The notes beneath the pieces were generated by a model. It saw only the letters and a list, made by a program, of their open reading frames with translations. It was not told the DNA's origin and made no database searches. Source: Flavivirga algicola (GTDB lineage Bacteria; Bacteroidota; Bacteroidia; Flavobacteriales; Flavobacteriaceae). From it: 64,000 nucleotides of DNA. Of this stretch, positions 10,956 through 20,488 are shown piece after piece. Each line of letters starts with the position of its first letter. The first letter of the stretch is position 1. The DNA is taken from contig NZ_JABBHF010000001.1 in the NCBI RefSeq assembly GCF_012910715.1, positions 69,170 to 133,169 on the forward strand. Direction: 5' to 3'. A program made the translations under genes and the position numbers.

Positions 10956-12155
10956 CTAGGCGTGTATTATTTCTTTAATTATTTCGACCATTTTACTTGC
11001 CCTTTCTTTTACTTCATCTTCTGTCCAAGAAAGCTTCACTAAGCAAGAAATATTTCTGGCAATATAATAATCCGATTGAGAAAATGATTTTGTTTTTAAA
11101 TAATCAAGACCTTTTTTAATTTCTTCAGAAATCGGAAATAACGATTTCAGATTTGTTAAATGCTCCCATTTTCTAATGTAATGCCAATTATTATCATAAT
11201 AATGAAAACAAGCATCTACACCATGCTGCTTAAAAGCCTTTGACACGTCTTGGGCTATTTTTAAATCAGGCAAAAAGAAATTTAAAAACGCATAGCTCTC
11301 CTCGCCTCCTTCAGGAACCGTTCGAAAGGTGACTTCCGGAATTTGAGATAAGGTTTCTCGAAGTATCGTATAGTTTTTCTTCTGAATTGCTAAAAACTCA
11401 GGTAATCGTTTTATTTGAGCTAAGCCTACCGCAGCGTGCAGTTCTGATATTCTAAAATTATAACCTAAAAAGGGGTGCGTTTCCAAACCTCTGTCATACC
11501 CAATATGGTCATGACCATGATCACTATAATGATCGGCATGTGTATAATACATTTCATTATTGGTAATTACAGCCCCTCCTTCTCCACTGGTAATTGTTTT
11601 TACAAAATCGAAAGAAAAACAACCAAGATCTCCTACACTTCCTAATGGTTTGCCCTTGTAAGTTCCTCCTATAGCTTGGCAAGCATCTTCAACTAATAAT
11701 AAACCATGTTTATCACACACTGCTTGTATGGCATCCATATTTCCCATACTGCCACACATTTGCACGACCATAACGGCTTTTGTTTTTGGAGTGATGGCCT
11801 TCTCAACAGCTTTAGGATCTACAGCCAAGGTATCATCTATATCTACTAAAACTGGAATGGCTCCTAACAACATAATAGCCTCAAAACTTGCCACAAAAGT
11901 AAATGCAGGCATAATCACCTCATCTCCCGCCCCTACTCCTGCAGATGCTAATGCCACAGAAACAGCAGCTGTTCCGCTAGAAACAAGTTGGGCATGCTTT
12001 GTTTTAAATGATTGTTGTAATGCCGTTTCTAATTCTTTTGATTTCCAATGTCCCTTACGCATGCCATCAAAGCCATAACGCATTAAAACACCATTATCTA
12101 AGACATCATTAACTTCCTGACGTTCTAATTCTCCAAATAATTCAAATCCTGGCAT
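10956..12155 (-). CDS. DegT/DnrJ/EryC1/StrS-family PLP aminotransferase
   Basis: This 399-residue protein is full length for the family. The PLP lysine is K186 in FSFDFVKTITSGEGGAV. Other family marks are SSGTAAVSVAL (phosphate grip), PAFTFVAS and LVEDACQAIGG with the Asp that holds the pyridine ring. Relatives transaminate keto-sugars for LPS, capsule or glycan synthesis, or related substrates. The exact substrate cannot be read here because no sugar-biosynthesis genes are nearby. It lies 24 bp after the nitroreductase gene and is probably co-transcribed with it. Confidence 0.92.
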   Translation of the reverse strand: MPGFELFGELERQEVNDVLDNGVLMRYGFDGMRKGHWKSKELETALQQSFKTKHAQLVSSGTAAVSVALASAGVGAGDEVIMPAFTFVASFEAIMLLGAIPVLVDIDDTLAVDPKAVEKAITPKTKAVMVVQMCGSMGNMDAIQAVCDKHGLLLVEDACQAIGGTYKGKPLGSVGDLGCFSFDFVKTITSGEGGAVITNNEMYYTHADHYSDHGHDHIGYDRGLETHPFLGYNFRISELHAAVGLAQIKRLPEFLAIQKKNYTILRETLSQIPEVTFRTVPEGGEESYAFLNFFLPDLKIAQDVSKAFKQHGVDACFHYYDNNWHYIRKWEHLTNLKSLFPISEEIKKGLDYLKTKSFSQSDYYIARNISCLVKLSWTEDEVKERASKMVEIIKEIIHA

Positions 12156-12179
12156 AAATAATATAATTGTTTTTTTAAT

Positions 12180-12809
12180 TTATAATTCAATAATAGCGTC
12201 ATCAATTGACTTTCTAACTTTTTCAAATTCAGCAAACATATCATCATCTGCCCTATAGCCAACTGGTAACAACAATACAGATTTTAAGTTCTGTTTATTT
12301 AATTCTAAAATGGTGTCGAATTCCTCTGGCATAAAGCCCTCCATAGGACACGAGTCTATACCCTCTACAGCACAAACCGTTAACAAGTTACCTAATGATA
12401 TATAAGCCTGGTTCTTAGACCATTGCTGACGTGCCTCAACAGTCATGTTTTTCATCATATCTATAAGTTCTAACCTGTAAGGCTCTAAAATAGTATCTGA
12501 TGTGTTTCTAATGGCCTTAATATTATCATAATAGGCATTAACATCGGCTGTGCTAATGTCTCTTTGAATACAAATTACGAGTAAATGAGAAGCGTCTAAA
12601 ACCTGTTTCTGATTATACGAATGTTTAACTAACGAACCTCTTAAGACTTCGTTTTCAATAACTACCAGTTTAATAGTTTGAAGCCCAAAGGAAGTCGCAG
12701 TTAAGTTAAAAGCCCTTTTTAAAATATCTAGCTTTGTCTTAGAAAGTTTTTTATTTCTATCAAATTTTTTAGTAGCGTAGCGCCATTGTAACTGTTTTAT
12801 AGTATCCAT
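12180..12809 (-). CDS. Nitroreductase-family NAD(P)H-dependent FMN oxidoreductase
   Basis: The protein has 209 residues from ATG 12809; the frame upstream reaches only a TTG. The N-terminal QLQWRYATKKFD is the FMN-phosphate-binding region typical of NfsB-like nitroreductases. ATSFGLQTIKLVVI and GIDSCPMEGF complete the family pattern, with the last contributing to the FMN site. The enzyme is a cytoplasmic homodimer that reduces nitro compounds or quinones with NAD(P)H. The physiological substrate is unknown. It is the first gene of a two-gene unit with the DegT aminotransferase. Confidence 0.92.
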   Translation of the reverse strand: MDTIKQLQWRYATKKFDRNKKLSKTKLDILKRAFNLTATSFGLQTIKLVVIENEVLRGSLVKHSYNQKQVLDASHLLVICIQRDISTADVNAYYDNIKAIRNTSDTILEPYRLELIDMMKNMTVEARQQWSKNQAYISLGNLLTVCAVEGIDSCPMEGFMPEEFDTILELNKQNLKSVLLLPVGYRADDDMFAEFEKVRKSIDDAIIEL

Positions 12810-12827
12810 TTTATATCTATATGTGTA

Positions 12828-12861
12828 CAAAAATAAGGTTTTGAGATTTTGTTTTTTACAA
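12828..12861 (-). promoter_or_regulatory. Promoter of the nitroreductase-aminotransferase unit
   Basis: On the minus strand, TTG (12861-12859) and TATTTTTG (12835-12828) are separated by 23 bases, the same arrangement as the ribBA promoter. The -7 element lies 18 bases before the start codon. Confidence 0.6.
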
Positions 12862-12927
12862 TATTAACAGATAAAATAATTCTCATAAATGCTCTAAAAT
12901 TATTTTTTCAAAAAGTTTGCATTTTAT

Positions 12928-12958
12928 TTGAAAGAATTAAAAAAGCGTTCTATATTTG
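12928..12958 (+). promoter_or_regulatory. Promoter of tRNA-Ser
   Basis: TTG (12928-12930), a 20-base spacer and TATATTTG (12951-12958) give a full match to the Bacteroidota promoter. It lies about 70 bases before the tRNA, and no gene lies between. Confidence 0.75.
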
Positions 12959-13026
12959 CACCCGCCTACGAGAAAAGAATTTTTCTTTATTAGGCAAGCC
13001 TGCTAAAGGCAAACGCAAAAGACACT

Positions 13027-13111
13027 GGAGAAATGGCAGAGTGGTCGAATGCGGCAGTCTTGAAAACTGTTGAGGGTCACACCTCCGGGGGTTCGAATCC
13101 CTCTTTCTCCG
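13027..13111 (+). tRNA. tRNA-Ser (anticodon UGA)
   Basis: The 85-base sequence folds as a class II tRNA. The acceptor arms are GGAGAAA and TTTCTCC with discriminator G13111. The anticodon loop CTTGAAA has TGA at 13061-13063. The variable arm is long, and the T-loop is GTTCGAATC. The CCA end is not encoded. It has its own promoter and a strong terminator. Confidence 0.97.
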
Positions 13112-13134
13112 CTGAGAATTTACTGAATTCTACT

Positions 13135-13168
13135 AAAAGCCTGTAAACATAATGTTTACAGGCTTTTT
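13135..13168 (+). terminator. Terminator of tRNA-Ser
   Basis: AAAAGCCTGTAAACA and TGTTTACAGGCTTTT are perfect 15-base arms around a three-base loop, followed by T residues. It lies 24 bases after the tRNA. Confidence 0.9.
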
Positions 13169-13170
13169 AA

Positions 13171-13293
13171 TTTTATTTAATATCAAATATCAGCATAAAA
13201 TGGATCAATCTCAAAAGCAAAACAGGCAATACAGAGAAAGCAAATATTTACTTAAGAATAACTAGTAAAGGTCAAAGAACTGAATTAAGTATT
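13171..13293 (+). pseudogene. Remnant of a tyrosine-recombinase arm DNA-binding domain
   Basis: The frame from 13171 has no start codon and reads ...NLKSKTGNTEKANIYLRIT and then SKGQRTELSI. This matches the start of Bacteroidota tyrosine recombinases, whose arm DNA-binding domain typically reads KSKxNKKGxAPIYLRITVNGKRAELS. The match stops abruptly near 13290 and the frame runs into hydrolase-like sequence. It sits just after the tRNA-Ser terminator, a usual place for an integrase. I read it as what is left of an integrated element. The identification rests on pattern memory, not an alignment. Confidence 0.55.
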
Positions 13294-13538
13294 GCAGAGG
13301 CCAGAAAAAGATTTATTGCAAGCTCTCCTATCTATTTTACAAAGGAACTGTCTTTTCTACAACTACATCATGATAAAAATGACCCTTTTGTATCCGTGTC
13401 TTTTGCAAAAAATCTGATTAAAAAAAAGATAAGAGTCAGTTTTGTCACTATTTTTACAACGAAGGCATTCATGGTTTTTGGGATGATGATAATTATTGGA
13501 AACGAGTTCAAGAGTTTTTGGGATCTTGGATAAAATAG
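13294..13538 (+). pseudogene. Frameshifted C-terminal remnant of an S9-type/alpha-beta hydrolase
   Basis: In the frame of the preceding fragment the sequence reads SPIYFTKELSFLQLHHDKNDPF, of which LHHDKNDPF resembles the catalytic-Asp region of S9 peptidases. An A8 run (13420-13427) shifts the frame. After it, the other frame gives YNEGIHGFWDDDNYWKRVQ and a tail ending at TAG 13538. GIHGF matches the catalytic-His GHGF motif and the tail resembles the final helix of these enzymes. About 80 residues of an otherwise missing protein are therefore present in two frames. Confidence 0.55.
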
Positions 13539-13908
13539 GATAATTTCCATGAACTTCCTATCTAGTTAACGATGCAAAATTTCGCAAGGTTCTAATTAAC
13601 TCTTAAGTATTCATATAAAACCCAGCATAAACCACCTCTTGAATTACTTCATTGTTTTTAAATCTGGTTACAAAACACTGTAGTAAACTTATTTATAGAT
13701 AGTTAAAAATATTTTTTTAACTATCTTCTATTTCTATAATTATCAGCCTCCAACTTATTCTATTGATTTGATAAAATTTATCGATATGTTGCTATTTATC
13801 AATAAGTCTTGTTTTAAATTTTCTGTTTGCAGTTACCTGACATTATACCGATTTATAACAGCATCAATAGAGGCGCCCTTACCAATTACAACTTTAGTTC
13901 TTATAAAA
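13539..13908. other. Gene-free interval with an AT-rich inverted repeat
   Basis: No convincing gene is visible. AGATAGTTAAAAA (13697-13709) and TTTTTAACTATCT (13714-13726) form a perfect AT-rich dyad around a four-base loop. It could end transcription of the large minus-strand gene that stops at 13909, but it lacks a GC-rich stem. Confidence 0.4.
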
Positions 13909-16900
13909 TCATTTTTTTATTAATTTTCTAACCTGACTTTGACCTTGAGTTTCTAGCAAGACAAAATAGATTCCCGTAGGCAACCCAGACAGATCATATT
14001 CTTTTATGTAGTGATCACTACCTTGTTGACGGTCATAAACAACCTGATGATTATTCACCATATCAAAAACCTTGATACTTATGGGAAGCACCTCCCTTAA
14101 TGCAACATCCACGCTAAACCTACCATCAGATGTTGGGTTAGGGTACACCATGTATTCAAATTTAGCTACTACCCCCAATCCTTTTCCAGTTTCTGCTTCT
14201 TCTTCATACTCCCGCTCCACAACAATAACTCGTTTGGTACTTATATCTGTACATAATCCCCTTTCTATGAACATAGATATTTCATATTCTCCAGGAGTAT
14301 CAATAGTAAACTCTGCATAGTTGTTATCCTCGAAGGATACCTGTGCCTGTTCTGGAAAAAGCCATTCCACCTGATCGGCAATTGGATCACTTATATTTAC
14401 TAACACAAATTTCTCTCCAGCAAAAACCTGGGTTGAAGCAATAAACTCTGATCTGATAACGTCATTACTACGATCTACGAAAATACTTCCCGTAGCTTCA
14501 CAACCTTCCGAGCTTGTTACCAATACCTCATAAATACCAGAATCGTAAACTTCTACTATGGGGTTGTTACTTGTAAAGCCATTAGTAGCACTCCACTGAT
14601 AGGTAGCCCCAACATCTGCGATACTGGCATCCAAAATCGTAGTCTGATCTACACAAAGCGTGACATCCTCACCTAAATCAACAATTAATTGCTCAGGATT
14701 ACCTACCCTGATCTGCTGGGTAAGCTGACACCCCTTAGCGTCAGTTATGACCACTTCATAGTCCCCTGCACAAATATTGTTTAGATCCCTTTCAGTAACA
14801 CCTGTGTTCCACTCATAATTATAGGGCGGTACCCCTCCAGTTAAATCCAGGGTAATACTACCGTCACATCCATCATGGCAAATTGGCATTACAGTATTAT
14901 AAGCTAACCTTAACTGCTCGGGTACGGTTATTGTAACCTCTCCTTGAGTCGTACAACCTCTGGAATCTGTTATAGAAATGCTATAAGTCCCTGCTAATAC
15001 CTCTTCCAATTGTTGCTTATTTGCACCTGTGTTCCAACGGTATCGGTAAGGAGGTGTACCACCCTCAACCAAGGCACCAATCGTCCAATCATCCTCATTT
15101 CCACAATTAATATAGTCTGCTTCAAAGCTAACAACCAATCTATCCGGTTCTTCCAATTCAAAAGGTTCACTTTGAACCATAGTTCCAATAGCATCAGTAA
15201 TCGACACATAATATATGCCTGCTCCAACCCTAGACAAAACAGGATTATTTGTTTCCAGAAGTTGGTTATTTGTTGCATTATACCATTGATATTCATATTC
15301 AAGTCTTGAGTTAAATGGTACACCTCCGTTGACAATAGCTACAATATTGCCCGTTTCTGTATTACCATGACAAGAGATGACACTTTGCTGCTCAATAACC
15401 ACTTCTAAAGCTGGTGGTACAAACAGATCGATATCGTCAATGATCAACTCACAATTATTGGCATCAGTAATGGTTAATGCATATTTCTCTGGTCCTATAT
15501 TATCCAATCTACTTGCGGTAAATGGCAGTAAATCCCCTGTTTCATTATACCACTGATACTGGTATGGAAAAACGCCTCCTCTTACATCGACAATAACCCT
15601 TCCATCCCTTACAGTACTGGAAGAAGGATATTGACGATCGATATCTGCAAACAAACTGTTTGGTTGTTCTACCTCAATTTCAGCCCTTACTTCGCAAAAA
15701 TTAGCATCGGTAACTATAACCGTATATATTCCTGATCTAAGATCACCAATATCTTCTGTTTGCTCTCCATTACTCCAACTATATTCATAAGGAGGTACCC
15801 CTCCAATTACCGAAATATCGATTCTACCATCTGTATCATTATGACATAGCATGTGGGTAACATTTTCTGAAAGAGATAGTCTATCGGGCTGAGTTACTTC
15901 ATAGGTATCATTGGCTGTATTACCGTTTTCATCAGTAATCACAACCATATAGGTTCCTTCTTTTACCAATCCCAAATCACTTTCCGTAGAAATAATCACT
16001 CCTGGGTTATCTTCATTAAACCATTGGTAAGTATACATCCCAACGCCTCCTCTGGTATTAGTCGTTAAAGGCATCACCGTTTCCTCGTCGTAACACTGAA
16101 TGCCTTCTGCTTCAGTTAATGGAATAATGTCTATTAATAGTTGCTCGGGTTCAGTGATTGTCTGAACAAGGGATTCTGTACAGCCATTCGCATCGGTTAC
16201 CAAAAGCGCATAGGTACCAATACTTAAATCATCGATATCTTCCGTGTCTTCTGAATAGGTTGCATCATCACTATTGGTCCATGCATAAGTATACGGAGCT
16301 GTTCCTCCGGTAACTTCCAAAGAAATACTTCCATTAGCAGTTTGGTAGCCAGAAAGATTGGTAGCCTGAACATTGATGATCTCCAAAGGAGCATCCGGCT
16401 CGGTAATAACCACAGGTGCCAGTAATGAGGCGGTACACAGATTGTCATCAACCACCACCACTTCGTAAGTTCCTGCTCCAATATCCCGAAGGTCTTCAGT
16501 AATGCCCGTATATCCAGGATCTTCGACTTTTGACCACCTGATTGTATACGGTAAATTTTCCCCAGTGTTAGGATCTACAGGGCCTCCAGTAACCGTTATA
16601 TTAATAGCACCAGTAGATTGACCATGACACAATACCTGTGTAGGATCGCCATCTAATGTGACTATCAGTTCATCTGGCTGTGTAAGTTCTATAGATGTCT
16701 CTGCTATTGTTCCTTCAACATCTTCTACTTCTACTCTATATCTACCAGCACCAAGATCGGGCAAACGCACCAAACCATTACCGCTGGTCATTAAATTTGC
16801 TATACTGCCTTCCATTCTATACCATCTAAACTCAAAATCATCTGGGGTAGCATTAAAAGGATAGCCTCCTTGAACCTCAACCCTTAACTCAATATTTTCA

Positions 16901-19900
16901 TCTCCGTAACAACGAATAGATAACGGGTCTACAAACTCGATTTCCAGTGGAGCGGGTTGTAAAACCTCAAAATTAGCCTGCACACTACAATGGTTACTAT
17001 CGGTAACAGTAACTGTATAAGTTCCTGACGATAAATCCCGGATATCTTCTGTAGTCGCTGTAAAAGTAGCGTTCCCTTCCAGGCTCCATAAATACGTATA
17101 AGGGGCTGCTCCTAAAGATACCGATATGTCCAGCGCACCATTAGTCCCTCCAACAGTGGTTGCTGGGTCGTTGTTGATTAACTCAATATCCATAGAAACT
17201 GGCTGCTCTAATTCAACGTTTACTGGACTATCTATAGTGCAATTATTACTGTCACGAAGCCAAACGTTATATTCCTGACTCGTTAATCTATTAATCGTAT
17301 TGTTGACCAAACCTGAGATGGGCGAAAAGTTATTTCCATCCAACGAATAAAAATAAGGTGCTGTTCCCCCTTGTGGTGATAAGCTAATTGTGCCATCATC
17401 ACCACTAAAACAGCTAACATCTGTCTTTGATAATGATAGAGCCAGTAGATTTGGTTCAGTAAGGTTTTGCTCAGTAGTTATACTGGTATAATCATCCCAA
17501 ACCTCTACCCGATAAGTTCCTACAGGCTGATTTTCTATCGTTGCTGCAGTTTGTCCATTTATTCGTCTAAACGCACCGCTTTCCCTCACAAACCACTGAT
17601 AGCGATATTGACCACTTACGTCTAATAATCCACCTCTAACAATGGCTGTAAGATTCCCAGTGCCTTCAAAACAGGGGATTGCACTGGTTATATTTACAGA
17701 AGCTTCTAATCTGTCCGGCTCTGTTACTTCAAAACGCTCTTCAATGGAACAGTTATTACGGTCAAAGATTCTTATAGTATAGCGGCCAGCTTGTAAATCT
17801 CTAATGTTCTGCCTGTCAGAACTAAATGCAGCATCATTTTCCTTAGACCATTCGTAACGATATCTTCCAGTTCCCCCTGCAACCTCTATGTTAATACGAC
17901 CTTCGTTACCTCCAAACACGGTATTATTTGTTACATTATTGGAGCTAATGTAGAGTTCGTCGGGTCGATCCAAATTGTAAACGGCACTGGGTTCTGAAAT
18001 ACAGACCCTAGTTAAGACATCCCTGACTGCAAAGCGGTATCCAGCAGATGAATAAGAGACCGATATTCGATTGGAACTTTGCCAAACGGTAGCATTCCCA
18101 TTCCAAACCCCATATTCGTAATTACCAGAACCCCCTCTTGCCGTGATGGTGGCCATTGCAGTACCATTGTAACATAGTAACTCAGAGACATCAACGCGTT
18201 CAACCTGAACCTCTGGCAATAATCCAATAGAAATATTATCTCGACTACCAAATCCTGATGAGGAAGTTACTTCTACAGAATATCCAGTTCCCGCTCCTCT
18301 GGTTAAGGAACTTGTTGTTTCTCTGGGAATGACTGAACCATTTTGATACCAGGTAAATGTATAAGGGCCAGAAGTACCTCTTACATTAAGAACCCGTATG
18401 CTACCATTATTTACCCCATTACAGGATGCCAGGGTTGTTTCTATATCAAAACTGATAGGCCTTGGATCTCTAAGCACTGCAAGAGGCAATGTTTGCTCAC
18501 AATCGTTACCATCATGATAATTAATGGTATAGGTGCCTTCAGGCAGCTCCCGTAAAACAATATTTCCTCTGGAAGTAAGGTTTTGATAACCTGAAACTGG
18601 TGTACCGTTACGCAAAACCGAATATCTATATCCAAAACGTCCAGACGGTGTTCCTCCTCTAATAGATGCCACCTCTATGACGCCATTTCTCTCACCTGGT
18701 CTTGTAGGATGCTGTATCCTGTCTATAGGGACATTATGAGAAATGCGGCTGGGTATGCCATTTATACTTACATTAACAGTTCTATTAGGGGCTCTCGGGT
18801 TAGCACGTTGACCACAACCATTAGCATCAACTACCTCAACACGATAAGGATTTGAATTTGATCTGGGCGCTAAACCACTTACTGTAGTCGTATTACTTCT
18901 TCCTGAGAAGCCAATCCATCTTCCACCATTAATACGATAACGATAAGGTGCTCTACCAGAATTTACCCGTATCTGAAAACTACCATCACTTACACCATAA
19001 CATGTTTGGCTAGTAATATTATTAACAGACCAATCTAAAGCAGCTGGTGCCGTAACCTCAAAAAAGTAATATTTAGGTAGGCAGGATGGTGTATTATTAC
19101 CAGTATCGCTTGTTTCGTAAGACGTAACGACTATGGCATAGTGACCACCTGCGAAATGATCAGGGTCACTACCAGCATTTAAATCCCAATTGTACCAACC
19201 CGATCCCAGATTCGAATTTCTTACATTAACCACATTTTTATACTCATTGGGATATCTTTGGTTGACACGACGATTAAATTCCTGATTTGTAATTCCCAGG
19301 CTTTGTGCAGAATCGCTATTTCTGTAAGGGGACTGACCAACTGCCAGCCGCTTTAAGGATATTGAAATTTTTTGATTAGAGGCTATGCCGCCTGCAAAAG
19401 GAATTCGAATACGGTTAAACTCACTATAAGAACAAGACGGTTGTATTACCTGTGGTGGACCTGAAACAGAAGGAGCATCAGGGAGAAATCTTAAACTTAA
19501 AGCATTAGAATCTGGACCACGATCATAGCAACTTGGATTAAGTCTTACCTGCACAGTCTGCCCCACTAGCTCATTACGATCATTAGCATTGGAATATAAG
19601 TCGGTTGGTCTTAATCTAATATTAGATTGGCCATCCTTATTCGTTATAGGTCGCCATACGGGCACCTGTACAGTTTGAGGTCCCGAAAAATTCCTTAAAT
19701 CTTCCCGAGCTTGATACAGAATACTACGTTCTCTTTGGCAGTATCTTCCAGTATATGCCTCACAAAAATCAACAGCTCGTCGTGCTTCACTAACCCTGTG
19801 TCGTAAACTTAAAAGTTCGGGATTCTGTCGAGTTTCAGTATGAATATTATCTAAAAATTCCCAATTATATGTGCGCGAAGGATTCGAATACCCACGACCT

Positions 19901-20478
19901 ACCAAAATTTCCGAGCCATTCGAAGAACAAACATTTTGTATCGCATTACTTGGAGTCCCGTCGGCAAAACCAATGGATGGTTTTGGAACTATCCTAATCT
20001 CAGCCCAATTTTCATCATCACCCCCATGTCCAGGGAACAAAGTATTTGCCCGAACACCTCCCCCGTCTGAATTTACAATTCTCCTAAAATAGCAATCATA
20101 ATTATTTATTCTATAAGTCGTTAAACCTTCGTCTTGGCTTAATAACCTACGGCATCCATTCCAATTACTTCTTCTAGCTCTGGAACGAAATCTAATTGAA
20201 ACTGGCCTATTACCATATGAAAAAGTATAAGGTGCGGTAATAAACGTTCTATTAGAATATCGATTATTAGTAGAATCAAACCCAAATATAGTTTCTGTTC
20301 TACCAGATGCCAGAGTTATTATAATATCCTGAAGCCCGTGAGAATTACAAGTAGCACTCCCTTGACCTATGCGTCCGTTAACATACAAAACATATTCTCT
20401 ATCGTTACCATGTTGTTGTGAAAAACCATAATTCACAAAACAAAATAAGGTCAAGACTATTAAAATAATATTTTTCAT
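13909..20478 (-). CDS. Giant SprB-repeat adhesin with a T9SS sorting domain
   Basis: The protein has 2189 residues with a signal peptide (cut after VNYGFSQ). About 480 residues of unassigned exported sequence follow. About 17 SprB-type repeats of roughly 80-85 residues then run to about residue 1900, with signatures such as CHNDTDGRIDISVIGGVPPY and CHDGCDGSITLDLTGGVPPY. An Ig-like block and a PKD-like block come next. The last 85 residues are a type A T9SS C-terminal domain (VYPNPTSDGRFSVDV to GLPTGIYFVLL). It should be exported by T9SS and held at the cell surface. SprB itself is the mobile gliding adhesin of Flavobacterium johnsoniae. This locus lacks the sprC/D/F neighbours, so it is a SprB-like adhesin and not SprB. 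It is the last gene of the train. Confidence 0.93.
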   Translation of the reverse strand: MKNIILIVLTLFCFVNYGFSQQHGNDREYVLYVNGRIGQGSATCNSHGLQDIIITLASGRTETIFGFDSTNNRYSNRTFITAPYTFSYGNRPVSIRFRSRARRSNWNGCRRLLSQDEGLTTYRINNYDCYFRRIVNSDGGGVRANTLFPGHGGDDENWAEIRIVPKPSIGFADGTPSNAIQNVCSSNGSEILVGRGYSNPSRTYNWEFLDNIHTETRQNPELLSLRHRVSEARRAVDFCEAYTGRYCQRERSILYQAREDLRNFSGPQTVQVPVWRPITNKDGQSNIRLRPTDLYSNANDRNELVGQTVQVRLNPSCYDRGPDSNALSLRFLPDAPSVSGPPQVIQPSCSYSEFNRIRIPFAGGIASNQKISISLKRLAVGQSPYRNSDSAQSLGITNQEFNRRVNQRYPNEYKNVVNVRNSNLGSGWYNWDLNAGSDPDHFAGGHYAIVVTSYETSDTGNNTPSCLPKYYFFEVTAPAALDWSVNNITSQTCYGVSDGSFQIRVNSGRAPYRYRINGGRWIGFSGRSNTTTVSGLAPRSNSNPYRVEVVDANGCGQRANPRAPNRTVNVSINGIPSRISHNVPIDRIQHPTRPGERNGVIEVASIRGGTPSGRFGYRYSVLRNGTPVSGYQNLTSRGNIVLRELPEGTYTINYHDGNDCEQTLPLAVLRDPRPISFDIETTLASCNGVNNGSIRVLNVRGTSGPYTFTWYQNGSVIPRETTSSLTRGAGTGYSVEVTSSSGFGSRDNISIGLLPEVQVERVDVSELLCYNGTAMATITARGGSGNYEYGVWNGNATVWQSSNRISVSYSSAGYRFAVRDVLTRVCISEPSAVYNLDRPDELYISSNNVTNNTVFGGNEGRINIEVAGGTGRYRYEWSKENDAAFSSDRQNIRDLQAGRYTIRIFDRNNCSIEERFEVTEPDRLEASVNITSAIPCFEGTGNLTAIVRGGLLDVSGQYRYQWFVRESGAFRRINGQTAATIENQPVGTYRVEVWDDYTSITTEQNLTEPNLLALSLSKTDVSCFSGDDGTISLSPQGGTAPYFYSLDGNNFSPISGLVNNTINRLTSQEYNVWLRDSNNCTIDSPVNVELEQPVSMDIELINNDPATTVGGTNGALDISVSLGAAPYTYLWSLEGNATFTATTEDIRDLSSGTYTVTVTDSNHCSVQANFEVLQPAPLEIEFVDPLSIRCYGDENIELRVEVQGGYPFNATPDDFEFRWYRMEGSIANLMTSGNGLVRLPDLGAGRYRVEVEDVEGTIAETSIELTQPDELIVTLDGDPTQVLCHGQSTGAINITVTGGPVDPNTGENLPYTIRWSKVEDPGYTGITEDLRDIGAGTYEVVVVDDNLCTASLLAPVVITEPDAPLEIINVQATNLSGYQTANGSISLEVTGGTAPYTYAWTNSDDATYSEDTEDIDDLSIGTYALLVTDANGCTESLVQTITEPEQLLIDIIPLTEAEGIQCYDEETVMPLTTNTRGGVGMYTYQWFNEDNPGVIISTESDLGLVKEGTYMVVITDENGNTANDTYEVTQPDRLSLSENVTHMLCHNDTDGRIDISVIGGVPPYEYSWSNGEQTEDIGDLRSGIYTVIVTDANFCEVRAEIEVEQPNSLFADIDRQYPSSSTVRDGRVIVDVRGGVFPYQYQWYNETGDLLPFTASRLDNIGPEKYALTITDANNCELIIDDIDLFVPPALEVVIEQQSVISCHGNTETGNIVAIVNGGVPFNSRLEYEYQWYNATNNQLLETNNPVLSRVGAGIYYVSITDAIGTMVQSEPFELEEPDRLVVSFEADYINCGNEDDWTIGALVEGGTPPYRYRWNTGANKQQLEEVLAGTYSISITDSRGCTTQGEVTITVPEQLRLAYNTVMPICHDGCDGSITLDLTGGVPPYNYEWNTGVTERDLNNICAGDYEVVITDAKGCQLTQQIRVGNPEQLIVDLGEDVTLCVDQTTILDASIADVGATYQWSATNGFTSNNPIVEVYDSGIYEVLVTSSEGCEATGSIFVDRSNDVIRSEFIASTQVFAGEKFVLVNISDPIADQVEWLFPEQAQVSFEDNNYAEFTIDTPGEYEISMFIERGLCTDISTKRVIVVEREYEEEAETGKGLGVVAKFEYMVYPNPTSDGRFSVDVALREVLPISIKVFDMVNNHQVVYDRQQGSDHYIKEYDLSGLPTGIYFVLLETQGQSQVRKLIKK

Positions 20479-20488
20479 ACTTAATAAA

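Noticed and set aside
13840-13912. Minus-strand peptide TKVVIGKGASIDAVINRYNV just after the SprB-repeat gene
   Set aside because: It is short, has no start codon and overlaps the stop of the large gene in another frame. I cannot support it as a gene or recognised fragment.
19865-19900. attR-like copy of the tRNA-Ser 3' end (ATTCGAATA)
   Set aside because: Only about nine bases are shared and it lies inside the SprB-repeat coding sequence; chance similarity.
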